From VRUE01 sp963824705 (lineage in GTDB: Bacteria > Actinomycetota > Thermoleophilia > Solirubrobacterales > 70-9), in NCBI GenBank assembly GCA_963824705.1, contig CAWGQE010000003.1, forward strand, positions 2,418,001 to 2,482,000: 64,000 bases of DNA. Direction: 5' to 3'. Of the stretch, positions 56,836 to 64,000 are shown one piece after another. Made by a program: the position numbers and the translations under genes. The notes below the pieces were generated by a model, which did no database searches, was not told the origin of the DNA, and saw nothing but the letters and a program-made list of their open reading frames with translations. The first letter of the stretch is position 1; the number at the start of each line of letters is the position of its first letter.

Positions 56836-57570
56836 TCAGGCTGCGGGCAGTGCGAAGAAGGCGATAGCCGCGAAATGCGCTGCGGCAGCGGCGATGACCA
56901 GGGCATGGAAGACCTCGTGGTAGCCGAAGACGCGTGGGCTTGGATTCGGGCGTTGGGTCGCGTAGACGACCGCGCCGACCGTGTAGAGGATGCCGCCGCC
57001 GGCGACGAGCAGGGTGCCGGCGACTCCCATGTCGTTCCAGAGGCCGGGGAAAGCGATCGCGGCGACGGAGCCGAGCGAGACGTAGATCAGCGCCGCAACC
57101 CATTTCGGATGGTCGATCCAGATCGTCTCGACGATGGCGCCGGCGATCGCGCCGGCCCAGACGACTACGAGGATCGCGTCGGCCAGGGGGCCGTTGAGAA
57201 CGAGCAGGGCGAACGGCGTGTAGGTGCCGGCGATGAGGAAGAAGATCATCGAGTGATCGAGGCGGCGCATCCAGCGGCGCACTTCGGGCCGCTTCCAGTT
57301 GACCCGGTGGTAGAGCGCGCTGGTGCCGAGCAGGGCCGAGAGGCTGACCGCGTAGATCGCGACGGCCAGCGTCGCCTTCGGCGTCTTCGCGGCGACGACC
57401 AGCGCCGCGCCGAGGACCAGCGAGACGAAGAAGGCCCACTCGTGCGAGACGCCGCGCAGGCGCGGCTTGACCGCCGCGATTGCCTCGGTCGCTTTCTCGG
57501 CAGCCGCGTCGCGCGCCGTCTCCAAGCGCTCGCCCATCCGCTCTGCGCCCCTGCGCAGGTCATCAACCAT
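56836..57570 (-). CDS. Hemolysin III/PAQR-family membrane protein
   Basis: Seven-helix membrane protein of 244 residues from ATG 57570 (MVDDLRRGAERMGERLETAR). The family Ser/His/Asp metal site is visible in SALLGTSALYHRVNWKRPEV (His), RRLDHSMIFFLIAGTYTPFA (Asp-His) and YHEVFHALVIAAAAAHF (His). Members are YqfA/TrhA-like; the proposed hydrolase or membrane-homeostasis role is unproven. A 50-residue Arg/Ala-rich cytoplasmic N-terminus precedes the first helix. Confidence 0.9.
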   Translation of the reverse strand: MVDDLRRGAERMGERLETARDAAAEKATEAIAAVKPRLRGVSHEWAFFVSLVLGAALVVAAKTPKATLAVAIYAVSLSALLGTSALYHRVNWKRPEVRRWMRRLDHSMIFFLIAGTYTPFALLVLNGPLADAILVVVWAGAIAGAIVETIWIDHPKWVAALIYVSLGSVAAIAFPGLWNDMGVAGTLLVAGGGILYTVGAVVYATQRPNPSPRVFGYHEVFHALVIAAAAAHFAAIAFFALPAA

Positions 57571-57741
57571 TACCGACAGCGTACTCCGAACTTTCTGCCG
57601 AGATTGCGGAGTTGACACCATGTATGAGAGGACGAATTGCAATAGACCTTGCGAAATCGTGCGTAATGGCGCACGGTTCCGTCCGCCCCGGAGGCAATCC
57701 TGGCCAGCTCCCCCTTAAAACGCCTCGAGAGGAGAAGTTCG

Positions 57742-60567
57742 ATGTCCCAGACCGCCACCAGTGCTCCGAAAAACGGTCTCAAGGGCCTATCCATCGAACG
57801 CCGTTTCTCCTCCCCGGGGACGCATCCCTTCGACGAGATCGAGTGGGAGATCCGCGATGCGGTGATCGGCGATCCCGCCGCGCCTGCCTTCGAGCAGCGC
57901 GGCGTCGAGTTCCCCAAGACCTGGTCCCAGAACGCGACCAACATCGTCGCCCAGAAGTACTTCCGCGGGCAGATCGGCAGCGCCGAGCGTGAGAGCTCGG
58001 TCAAGCAGATGATCGGCCGGGTCGCGGGGACGATCTCCGGCTGGGGGCGCGAGGGCGGCTACTTCGCCTCCGACGAGGACGCCGAGGCCTTCGAAGCCGA
58101 GCTGACCTCGATCCTGCTCAACCAGAAAGCGGCCTTCAACTCGCCGGTCTGGTTCAACGTCGGCTTCGAGGAGACGCCGCAGTGCTCGGCCTGCTTCATC
58201 CTCAGCGTCGAGGACACGATGGAGTCGATCCTCGACTGGAACACGAAAGAGGGCCGGATCTTCCGCGGCGGCTCGGGCTCGGGGATCAACCTCTCCAACA
58301 TCCGCGGCTCGATGGAGCAGCTGAAGAAGGGCGGCACCGCGAGCGGCCCGGTCAGCTTCATGCGCGGCGCCGACGCTTGGGCGGGAACGATCAAGTCGGG
58401 TGGCAAGACGCGGCGCGCGGCGAAGATGGTCGTGCTCAACGTCGACCACCCCGACATCGAGCACTTCGTCACCTGCAAGGCCGATGAGGAGAAGAAGGCG
58501 GGCGCTCTGCGCGACGCCGGCTTCGACATGTCGATCGACGGCGAGGGCTTCACCTCGATCCAGTACCAGAACGCCAACAACTCGGTGCGGGTCACCGACG
58601 AGTTCATGGAGGCGTTCGAAGCCGGCGAGGACTGGAACCTGCTCGCCCGCACCAGCGGCGAGACGACCAAGACCCTGCCCGCTCGCGACCTGATGAACCT
58701 GATCGCCAAGGCGGCCTGGGAATGCGCCGATCCGGGAGTCCAGTACGACACGATCATCAACCGCTGGCACACCTGCCCGGAGTCGGGGCGGATCAACGCC
58801 TCGAACCCGTGCAGCGAGTACATGCACGTCGACGACTCGGCCTGCAATCTGGCCTCGCTCAACCTGATGAAGTTCCGCCGCGAGGACGGCAGCTTCGACG
58901 TCGAGGACTTCGAGCACGCGGTCGACGTCGTCTTCCTCGCCCAGGAGATCGTCGTCGGCTTCTCCAGCTACCCGACCGAGGAGATCGGCGAGAACGCCAA
59001 CGCCTTCCGCCAGCTCGGCCTCGGCTACGCCAACCTCGGCGCCCTGCTGATGTCCGACGGTCTGCCCTACGACTCGGTCGAGGGCCGCAACGTCGCCGCC
59101 GCGATCACGGCGCTGATGACCGGCCGCGCCTACCGCCAGTCGGCGACGATCGCCGCCGAGGCGACCGGGCCCTACGACGAGTACGAGAAGAACCGCGAGC
59201 CCCATAACGGGGTGATGCGGATGCACCGCGACGCCTCCTACGACGTCGACCCGACCGGGATCAAGGGCGAGCTGCTCGAGGCCGCGCAGCGGTCCTGGGA
59301 CGAGGCGGTCGAGCTCGGCGAGCAGCACGGCTACCGCAACGCGCAGGCGACGGTGCTGGCGCCGACTGGGACGATCAGCTTCCTGATGGACTGCGACACG
59401 ACCGGGATCGAGCCCGACTTCTCACTGGTCAAGTTCAAGGAGCTGGTCGGCGGCGGGCAGATGACGATCGTCAACAAATCGGTGCCGCTGGCGCTGAGCA
59501 CGCTCGGCTACAGCGACGCCGAGGTCGACCAGATCAACGCCCACATCGCCGAGAACGCGACGATCGTCGGCGCGCCCGGCCTCAAGGACGAGCACCTGCC
59601 GGTCTTCGACGTCGCGGTCGGCGAGCGGGCGATCTCCCACACCGGCCACATCGACATGATGGCGGCGACGCAGCCGTTCATCTCGGGTGCGATCTCCAAG
59701 ACGGTCAACCTGCCGCAGTCGGCGACGGTCGAGGACATCGCCGACGCCTACACGCGCGGCTGGAAGGGCGGCCTCAAGGCGCTGGCGATCTACCGCGACG
59801 GCTCCAAGACCGCGCAGGCGCTGCGCACCGACGCCCAAGACGAAAAGGAGGCCGAGGCCGAGGTCGTCGCGCTGCCGCCGGAGCGCAAGCGGATGCCGCG
59901 CGAGCGCGAATCGATCACCCACAAGTTCTCGATCGCCGGCCACGAGGGCTACATCACCGCCGGCAAATACGAGGACGGCTCGGTGGGCGAGATCTTCCTC
60001 ACCGACATCGGCAAGGAGGGCTCGACGATGCGGGGGCTGATGAACGCCTTCGCGACGGCGATCTCGCTCGGGCTGCAGTACGGCGTCCCGCTCGAAGACT
60101 TCGTGCGCAAGTTCAGCTACATGCGCTTCGAGCCGGAGGGAATCACCGGCAACCCGGAGATCCCGTTCGCCAAATCGCTGCCCGACTACATCATGCGCTG
60201 GGTCGCGAGCCGCTTCATCGAGGACACCGAGACGCTCGAGGAACTCGGGATCATGACCAAGGAGGTGCGGGCCAAGCAGGAGGCGGAGACCTCCCAGCTA
60301 GGGCTCGGCATCGTCACCGATACCGCCGGGCCGGCAAACGGCGGCAACGGGCACTCCAAGCCAGGCAACGGGGCAGCGAAGGCAAAGGCGAGCAGTGGCG
60401 AGGCGGTACCGGCCGCGGCAGCCTTCACCGAAACCCCCCCGGTGGTTCCGGCCAAGATGTCCGGCCTCGACCTGGGCCCCGCCTGCGAGCAGTGCGGCGG
60501 CATGATGCAGCGGACCGGCTCTTGCTACACCTGCAGCAGCTGCGGCAACAACACCGGCTGCGGCTGA
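57742..60567 (+). CDS. nrdJ: Adenosylcobalamin-dependent ribonucleotide reductase (class II)
   Basis: A 941-residue reductase making deoxyribonucleotides by an AdoCbl-generated thiyl radical. Barrel markers: FNSPVWFNVGFEETPQCSAC, GGSGSGINLSNIRGSMEQL, ASNPCSEYMHVDDSACNLAS (active Cys) and VLAPTGTISFLMDCDTTGIE. The C-terminus carries the usual Cys-rich tail GPACEQCGGMMQRTGSCYTC and SSCGNNTGCG that re-reduces the active site, after a low-complexity linker (GGNGHSKPGNGAAKAKASSG). GAGAGGAGAAG lies just before ATG. No cobalamin riboswitch is recognisable upstream. No class I nrdAB genes are in the window. Confidence 0.96.
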   Translation: MSQTATSAPKNGLKGLSIERRFSSPGTHPFDEIEWEIRDAVIGDPAAPAFEQRGVEFPKTWSQNATNIVAQKYFRGQIGSAERESSVKQMIGRVAGTISGWGREGGYFASDEDAEAFEAELTSILLNQKAAFNSPVWFNVGFEETPQCSACFILSVEDTMESILDWNTKEGRIFRGGSGSGINLSNIRGSMEQLKKGGTASGPVSFMRGADAWAGTIKSGGKTRRAAKMVVLNVDHPDIEHFVTCKADEEKKAGALRDAGFDMSIDGEGFTSIQYQNANNSVRVTDEFMEAFEAGEDWNLLARTSGETTKTLPARDLMNLIAKAAWECADPGVQYDTIINRWHTCPESGRINASNPCSEYMHVDDSACNLASLNLMKFRREDGSFDVEDFEHAVDVVFLAQEIVVGFSSYPTEEIGENANAFRQLGLGYANLGALLMSDGLPYDSVEGRNVAAAITALMTGRAYRQSATIAAEATGPYDEYEKNREPHNGVMRMHRDASYDVDPTGIKGELLEAAQRSWDEAVELGEQHGYRNAQATVLAPTGTISFLMDCDTTGIEPDFSLVKFKELVGGGQMTIVNKSVPLALSTLGYSDAEVDQINAHIAENATIVGAPGLKDEHLPVFDVAVGERAISHTGHIDMMAATQPFISGAISKTVNLPQSATVEDIADAYTRGWKGGLKALAIYRDGSKTAQALRTDAQDEKEAEAEVVALPPERKRMPRERESITHKFSIAGHEGYITAGKYEDGSVGEIFLTDIGKEGSTMRGLMNAFATAISLGLQYGVPLEDFVRKFSYMRFEPEGITGNPEIPFAKSLPDYIMRWVASRFIEDTETLEELGIMTKEVRAKQEAETSQLGLGIVTDTAGPANGGNGHSKPGNGAAKAKASSGEAVPAAAAFTETPPVVPAKMSGLDLGPACEQCGGMMQRTGSCYTCSSCGNNTGCG

Positions 60568-60742
60568 TTCTGCAACCAGTGACTTTTCTTTACGACTTCC
60601 CTGCCTTCGTGAGGGTGAGTTCTACCGAACCTTCGTCGGCTGTGCCCCAGCGCGCAGTACGAGAATTCGGCGCTCGAGTCGAAGCAGAGCATCCCGATTT
60701 TGAGTTCACCTATCGACAGGACGGGCTCGCCTTCCAGCAAGC

Positions 60743-61291
60743 CTAGAGTTCGCCGCGGGCGACCCTGAGACTCTCGACATCGACTCTGTCTTGGGCGCGG
60801 CCGGCAGCTTTCTTCATCCGGAGCAGGTCGTCGTAGCTACAGAACTCGACCCGGTGACCGAGGAAGTCGCGCTCGACCGTGTGAGGCGCAAGGTCGCCGT
60901 GGACGCCTTCGCCGTTGTCACCGCCCTCGAAGCTGAAGGTCTGCAGTACGTCGAGGCGTCCGTACTGCGTCAGGAACGTCCAATTACCGCCCATCCTCAA
61001 CCCATCCAGATCGGGTTCGAGGTCGAACTCTCCCTTGAACTCGTCTAGTCCGATCGGACTTGCCTCAAGAGAGACAAGGGCTTTCGCCAGCTTTGCCAGA
61101 TTCTCCTTACGCGGAGCGGGGCAAATGTCGATGTCCTTGGTGGCTCGGGGGAACCCGTGCGCGGCGACGGCATAACCGCCGACGACGATGAAGTCGACCT
61201 CCTGCTCGATGAGGGCGGCTACTAGTGGCTCGGGACGGAGCGGCCGAAGTTCGCTCGCCTGCGTTTCCGCGTCGTGACCGTTCGAACTCAT
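60743..61291 (-). CDS. Nucleotidyltransferase-like protein (AbiEii/DUF6036-like)
   Basis: A 182-residue protein with a minimal nucleotidyltransferase core: VDFIVVGGYAVAAHGFPRAT, KDIDICPAPRKENLAKLAKA (the DxD pair), LDGLRMGGNWTFLTQYGRLD and LDVLQTFSFEGGDNGEG. It resembles the NTase of type IV toxin-antitoxin or nucleotide-sensing pairs. ATG 61291 overlaps the stop of the HTH gene by one base, so the two act together. The 175 bases between nrdJ and this gene hold no feature I can name. Confidence 0.72.
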   Translation of the reverse strand: MSSNGHDAETQASELRPLRPEPLVAALIEQEVDFIVVGGYAVAAHGFPRATKDIDICPAPRKENLAKLAKALVSLEASPIGLDEFKGEFDLEPDLDGLRMGGNWTFLTQYGRLDVLQTFSFEGGDNGEGVHGDLAPHTVERDFLGHRVEFCSYDDLLRMKKAAGRAQDRVDVESLRVARGEL

Positions 61292-61647
61292 CAGCGCCCA
61301 GCCTGGGCGGCAAGTTCGGTGGCCACTTCGCTCAACTGCGCAGCTTGCGCCAACCGCTGCGATGGAGTCAGGTGATAGTCGGCCCTTAGCTCGGCGATCG
61401 ACTGGTTGCTTGCACCGGGCGCTGGCTCACGAAGCGGAAGCGTCGTCACCCTGAGCGCTTCTCCCATTGCATTGAGAATTCGCTCGAGGGTCTCTACGGT
61501 CGGGGACACTTGGTCGCGCTCGATGCGGCTGATCGCAGGCTGGCTGGTACCAAGACTCTTCGCGAGCTCTGCCTGTCCCAATCCGTGCCGTCGCCGCGCC
61601 TCTCGAACCAGCGCCCCGCATCGCACGACTCTCGGCGCATCTACCAT
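61291..61647 (-). CDS. XRE-type HTH regulator, likely antitoxin partner
   Basis: A 118-residue protein with an N-terminal lambda-repressor HTH (about 12-67): LVREARRRHGLGQAELAKSL, GTSQPAISRIERDQVSPTVE. A C-terminal helix region ends AQLSEVATELAAQAGR. It precedes and overlaps the nucleotidyltransferase, in the gene order of antitoxin-toxin pairs. Possibly autoregulated. Confidence 0.8.
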   Translation of the reverse strand: MVDAPRVVRCGALVREARRRHGLGQAELAKSLGTSQPAISRIERDQVSPTVETLERILNAMGEALRVTTLPLREPAPGASNQSIAELRADYHLTPSQRLAQAAQLSEVATELAAQAGR

Positions 61648-61674
61648 GGAGGAAATATATCACTTCCGTTATGT

Positions 61675-63015
61675 CTAGCTCAAGACAACCCGCGCGTTGT
61701 GGCGCGGGGTCTCGGTGATTGCTCGACGGAAGACCCGTTCGGGCTTCGGGTCCGCCGGGCGGATCTGGCGGCGCTTGACCAGCTCCTTGAGTACGACAGC
61801 CATCTCGAACTGGGCGAAGGAGGCTCCTAGGCAGCGGCGCACGCCACCGCCGAAGGGGATCCAGGTGTAGGTGCCGGGCGGGTTGTCGAGAAAGCGCTCC
61901 GGCCTGAAGGCGTCAGGCTCGGGATAGATCTCGGGATTGCGGTGGACGAGGTAGACGGACGGGGTGACCGAGATGCCAGCGGGCAGCTCATAGCCACCGA
62001 TCTCGACCGGCTCGGTGAGGCGACGGATGACGATCGAGATCACCGGGCGCAGGCGGAGCGTCTCCTGGATCGTCGCGGTCAGGTAGTCCTCCGACCCCGC
62101 CTCGATCTCGCCGCGCAGACGATCGAGCTTCTCCGGGTGACGACTCAAGCGCTCGACCGCCCAGGCTAGCGAGGTCGCGGTCGTCTCATGTCCGGCGACG
62201 AGCAGCGTGAGCAGCTCGTCGCGCATCTCCTCGTCGCGCATCGGGCTGCCGTCCTCGTGGTGGGCGCCTACCAGCAGCGAGAGGATGTCGTCGCGCTGCT
62301 CGAGGTCGCCGACGCGGCGACGCTCGGCGATCTCGCGGTGAATCAGGCGATCGACCCGCTCGATCCGCCGCCGGAAGGCACCAAGGCTCCGCACCCGCTC
62401 CGGGCCGACAAGAAGGAGAGGCAGGAGAAGGCGTGGGTTGGTGGTGAGATCAAGGAAGTCACGCAAAGCATCGCGCAGCTCGGCCATCCTCTCGCCCTCC
62501 CTGACGCCGAAGACGGTGCGCAGGATGATGTCCAGCGTGATCGCCTGCATCCGCGGCCGCAACTCATACGGGGTGCCGGTGGGCCAGGTCGCGATCTCGG
62601 CGGCGGCGATCTCGGCCATCGTCTCGCCATAGGCCTGCATGCGCTCGCCGTGGAAGGGGGGCAGTAACAGGCGGCGCTGGCCGATGTGCGGCTTCTCGTC
62701 GAGGACGAGGATCGAGTTGCGGCCGAGGACCGGAGCGAGGATCTGGTTCCCCTCGCCGGCGTGGAAGACGCGCGGGTCGCCGGTGAAGACCTGCTTGACC
62801 GCATCTGGGTCGGCCAGCATCACCCAGGTCCCCTCGTAAGCGATCTTCAGCCTGAAGATGTCGCCGTAGCGGTCCTGGCAAGAAAACAGCATCCGCCGAG
62901 CCTGCCGCGACCAGATTGCCGTCTGAATCGGGCGGGGCAGCGGTGGACCGGGTGGAAGTCGTCGCTCCACCGGCCGGGTGACGGCCTGCGGGGCCGTTGT
63001 CGTAGCTGCCTCCAT
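61675..63015 (-). CDS. Cytochrome P450
   Basis: Monooxygenase of 446 residues. I-helix AGHETT at 274-279, ExxR in QETLRLRP at 318-321, heme loop FGGGVRRCLG with Cys395, and PERFLDNPPG before it. The N-terminus RLPPGPPLPRPIQTAIWSRQ lacks a membrane helix, so soluble. Spelling resembles actinobacterial CYP110/CYP138-like enzymes acting on fatty or terpenoid substrates. No redox partner is next to it. Divergent from the esterase gene. Confidence 0.93.
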   Translation of the reverse strand: MEAATTTAPQAVTRPVERRLPPGPPLPRPIQTAIWSRQARRMLFSCQDRYGDIFRLKIAYEGTWVMLADPDAVKQVFTGDPRVFHAGEGNQILAPVLGRNSILVLDEKPHIGQRRLLLPPFHGERMQAYGETMAEIAAAEIATWPTGTPYELRPRMQAITLDIILRTVFGVREGERMAELRDALRDFLDLTTNPRLLLPLLLVGPERVRSLGAFRRRIERVDRLIHREIAERRRVGDLEQRDDILSLLVGAHHEDGSPMRDEEMRDELLTLLVAGHETTATSLAWAVERLSRHPEKLDRLRGEIEAGSEDYLTATIQETLRLRPVISIVIRRLTEPVEIGGYELPAGISVTPSVYLVHRNPEIYPEPDAFRPERFLDNPPGTYTWIPFGGGVRRCLGASFAQFEMAVVLKELVKRRQIRPADPKPERVFRRAITETPRHNARVVLS

Positions 63016-63133
63016 CGCGCCTCTGGGCGTGACGGTACACCTGCCGGTATGACCGCCGTGTGAGATCCGTCATTACTTAACTGAAACTCGATATGCCCTG
63101 TGGCCTCCGGATCGCATAGTCTGCCGCCCCGTC

Positions 63134-64000
63134 TTGGCACCTCCCCGGCTGCCGCCGCGCATCGAGCATCGAATCCTGCGGGTTGTCTGCGGGCTACCCA
63201 GCGGGGTGAACCGGGCGATCTTCGGAGCGCCGGCTCGGATCGACGGGCAGCAGCTGGCAACTGAGATGCAGGCCCTGCGACGGCTGGTGAGCCTGGCCCG
63301 AGACGAGTCGGCATCGGCTTACGGCAAGCTCTCCCCGCAGCAGGGCCGGGCGAGGATACGAGCGGGAGCCGCGGCGGCGTCGGGACCGAAGCACTCTGAG
63401 CCCAGCGTCTTCGATACGGCGATCCCCGGGCCGGAGGGAGAGATCCCGGCGCGGTTCTACGAACCACACGGGATCGGGCTGGAGAACCGGCCGCTGATCG
63501 TCTACTTCCACGGCGGCGGCTGGACAGTCGGCGACCTCGACACCTGCGACAGCGTCTGCCGCTTCCTCGCCCTCCACACCCCCGCAGCGGTGCTCTCGGT
63601 GGGATACCGGCTCGCTCCCGAGCATCCCTTTCCAGCAGCGGTAGAGGATGCCTTGGCCGCCTACCGCTGGGCGGCCTTGGACAACGCTCGCCTGGGCATC
63701 GATCCCGCCCGGATCGCCGTCGCCGGCGACAGCGCCGGGGGCAATCTCGCCGCCGCCGTCAGCCTGCTGGCCCGCGACGAGGGTGACCCGAGCCCCGCGA
63801 TGCAGGCCCTCATCTATCCGGTCACCGACGTCGACGGGGGCCAGCAATCGCGCGACACGTTTGCCAAGGGCTTCCTGCTGGGCCGCGCGGACATGGACTG
63901 GTTCGAGCGCCACTACCTACCGCCGGACGTCGATCGCGCCGATCCCCGCGTTTCCGTGCTTCGCGCCGCTGACCTTTCCGGGCTACCGCCCGCCTACGTC
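63134..64000 (+). CDS. Alpha/beta hydrolase of the hormone-sensitive lipase family (partial)
   Basis: Esterase/lipase running off the window end. HSL motif LIVYFHGGGWTVGDLDTC forms the oxyanion hole, and the nucleophile elbow is IAVAGDSAGGNLAAA with Ser. The N-terminal cap includes ARIDGQQLATEMQALRRL, as in the family. TTG 63134 is the only start that keeps the whole cap (MAPPRLPPRIEHRILRVV); GTG 63206 is an alternative. The last part of the catalytic triad lies outside. Divergent from the P450, perhaps one pathway. Confidence 0.88.
   Translation, partial: MAPPRLPPRIEHRILRVVCGLPSGVNRAIFGAPARIDGQQLATEMQALRRLVSLARDESASAYGKLSPQQGRARIRAGAAAASGPKHSEPSVFDTAIPGPEGEIPARFYEPHGIGLENRPLIVYFHGGGWTVGDLDTCDSVCRFLALHTPAAVLSVGYRLAPEHPFPAAVEDALAAYRWAALDNARLGIDPARIAVAGDSAGGNLAAAVSLLARDEGDPSPAMQALIYPVTDVDGGQQSRDTFAKGFLLGRADMDWFERHYLPPDVDRADPRVSVLRAADLSGLPPAYV

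Noticed and set aside
57571..57741. Cobalamin riboswitch before the B12-dependent reductase
   Set aside because: No B12-box-like sequence is recognisable and the region is short.
57787..59328. 513-residue minus-strand frame
   Set aside because: Antisense shadow of the ribonucleotide reductase.
60525..60740. 71-residue frame between nrdJ and the nucleotidyltransferase
   Set aside because: Overlaps the nrdJ 3' end antisense; no ribosome-binding site or motif.
1..64000. CRISPR arrays, rRNA genes and intact insertion sequences
   Set aside because: No regularly spaced repeats, rRNA-like stretches or transposase motifs were seen on either strand.

Overview
The window is GC-rich DNA (roughly two thirds G+C by eye; not computed) with frequent GTG and some TTG starts, dense packing and many 1-4 base stop/start overlaps. 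The gene set points to a high-GC actinobacterium, most likely class Thermoleophilia (Solirubrobacter/Conexibacter-like). It includes a fused PafBC-type double WYL regulator, a B12-dependent ribonucleotide reductase, an AccA3-type acyl-CoA carboxylase alpha chain, a SigK/RskA pair with ferritin-like proteins, and an archaeal-looking topoisomerase I. The lineage is inferred from gene content and protein texture, not from a marker phylogeny.

Layout. 1-7.0 kb: penicillin-acylase-family enzyme (cut by the window edge), secreted delta-60 repeat protein, MBL-fold hydrolase, double WYL regulator, small membrane protein, YhaM-like HD nuclease. 7.0-9.3 kb: two FluC fluoride channel subunits, divergent from an arsenic locus in which ArsR, an aquaporin channel and an ArsC arsenate reductase lie head to tail, with a reading-frame break between ArsR and the channel. 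9.3-13.7 kb: FAH-family enzyme, alpha/beta hydrolase, acyl-CoA synthetase, a VapBC pair and an antitoxin without a toxin. 13.7-18.3 kb: a relic island at tRNA-Phe. The intact tRNA is at 18202-18274 and three degenerate copies of its 3' part lie at 13713, 13941 and 17182. The island carries a 1034-residue SF1 helicase and a second VapBC pair; no integrase is left.

18.3-29 kb: GH15-like protein, LOG-like protein, MrfA-type helicase, dihydropteroate synthase, HAD phosphatase, DtxR regulator, then two ferritin-like proteins, SigK and RskA as one operon, and a PLP aminotransferase. 29-39.5 kb: AbiEi/DUF559 protein, sucCD, HAD hydrolase, sulfatase, AccA3, MerR with a divergent Cys-containing protein, PHP phosphoesterase, NHL-repeat protein. 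39.6-44.7 kb: assimilatory sulfate reduction (cysC, sat, cysH, sulfite reductase) with rhodanese, dodecin and a possible acyl-CoA carboxylase epsilon-like protein. A Met8-type dehydrogenase at 54.3 kb may supply siroheme to the sulfite reductase.

44.8-53.3 kb: TetR regulator, OmpR/histidine kinase pair, GT2 and DUF2304, two tiny proteins, then topA-tmk-holB. 53.3-64 kb: sugar-nucleotide epimerase, siroheme gene, MarR regulator with YceI and an FMN reductase, hemolysin-III protein, class II ribonucleotide reductase, a nucleotidyltransferase/HTH pair, cytochrome P450 and a divergent esterase running off the end.

The non-coding DNA is notable for long-armed inverted repeats at gene ends (20214, 27692, 34734, 39534, 50284, 54263). 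Two of them share an internal core. A further dispersed repeat occurs at 3425 and 56780. The observations most worth following are the ArsR/aquaporin/ArsC arrangement, the layered tRNA-Phe island with its helicase, and these hairpin families.
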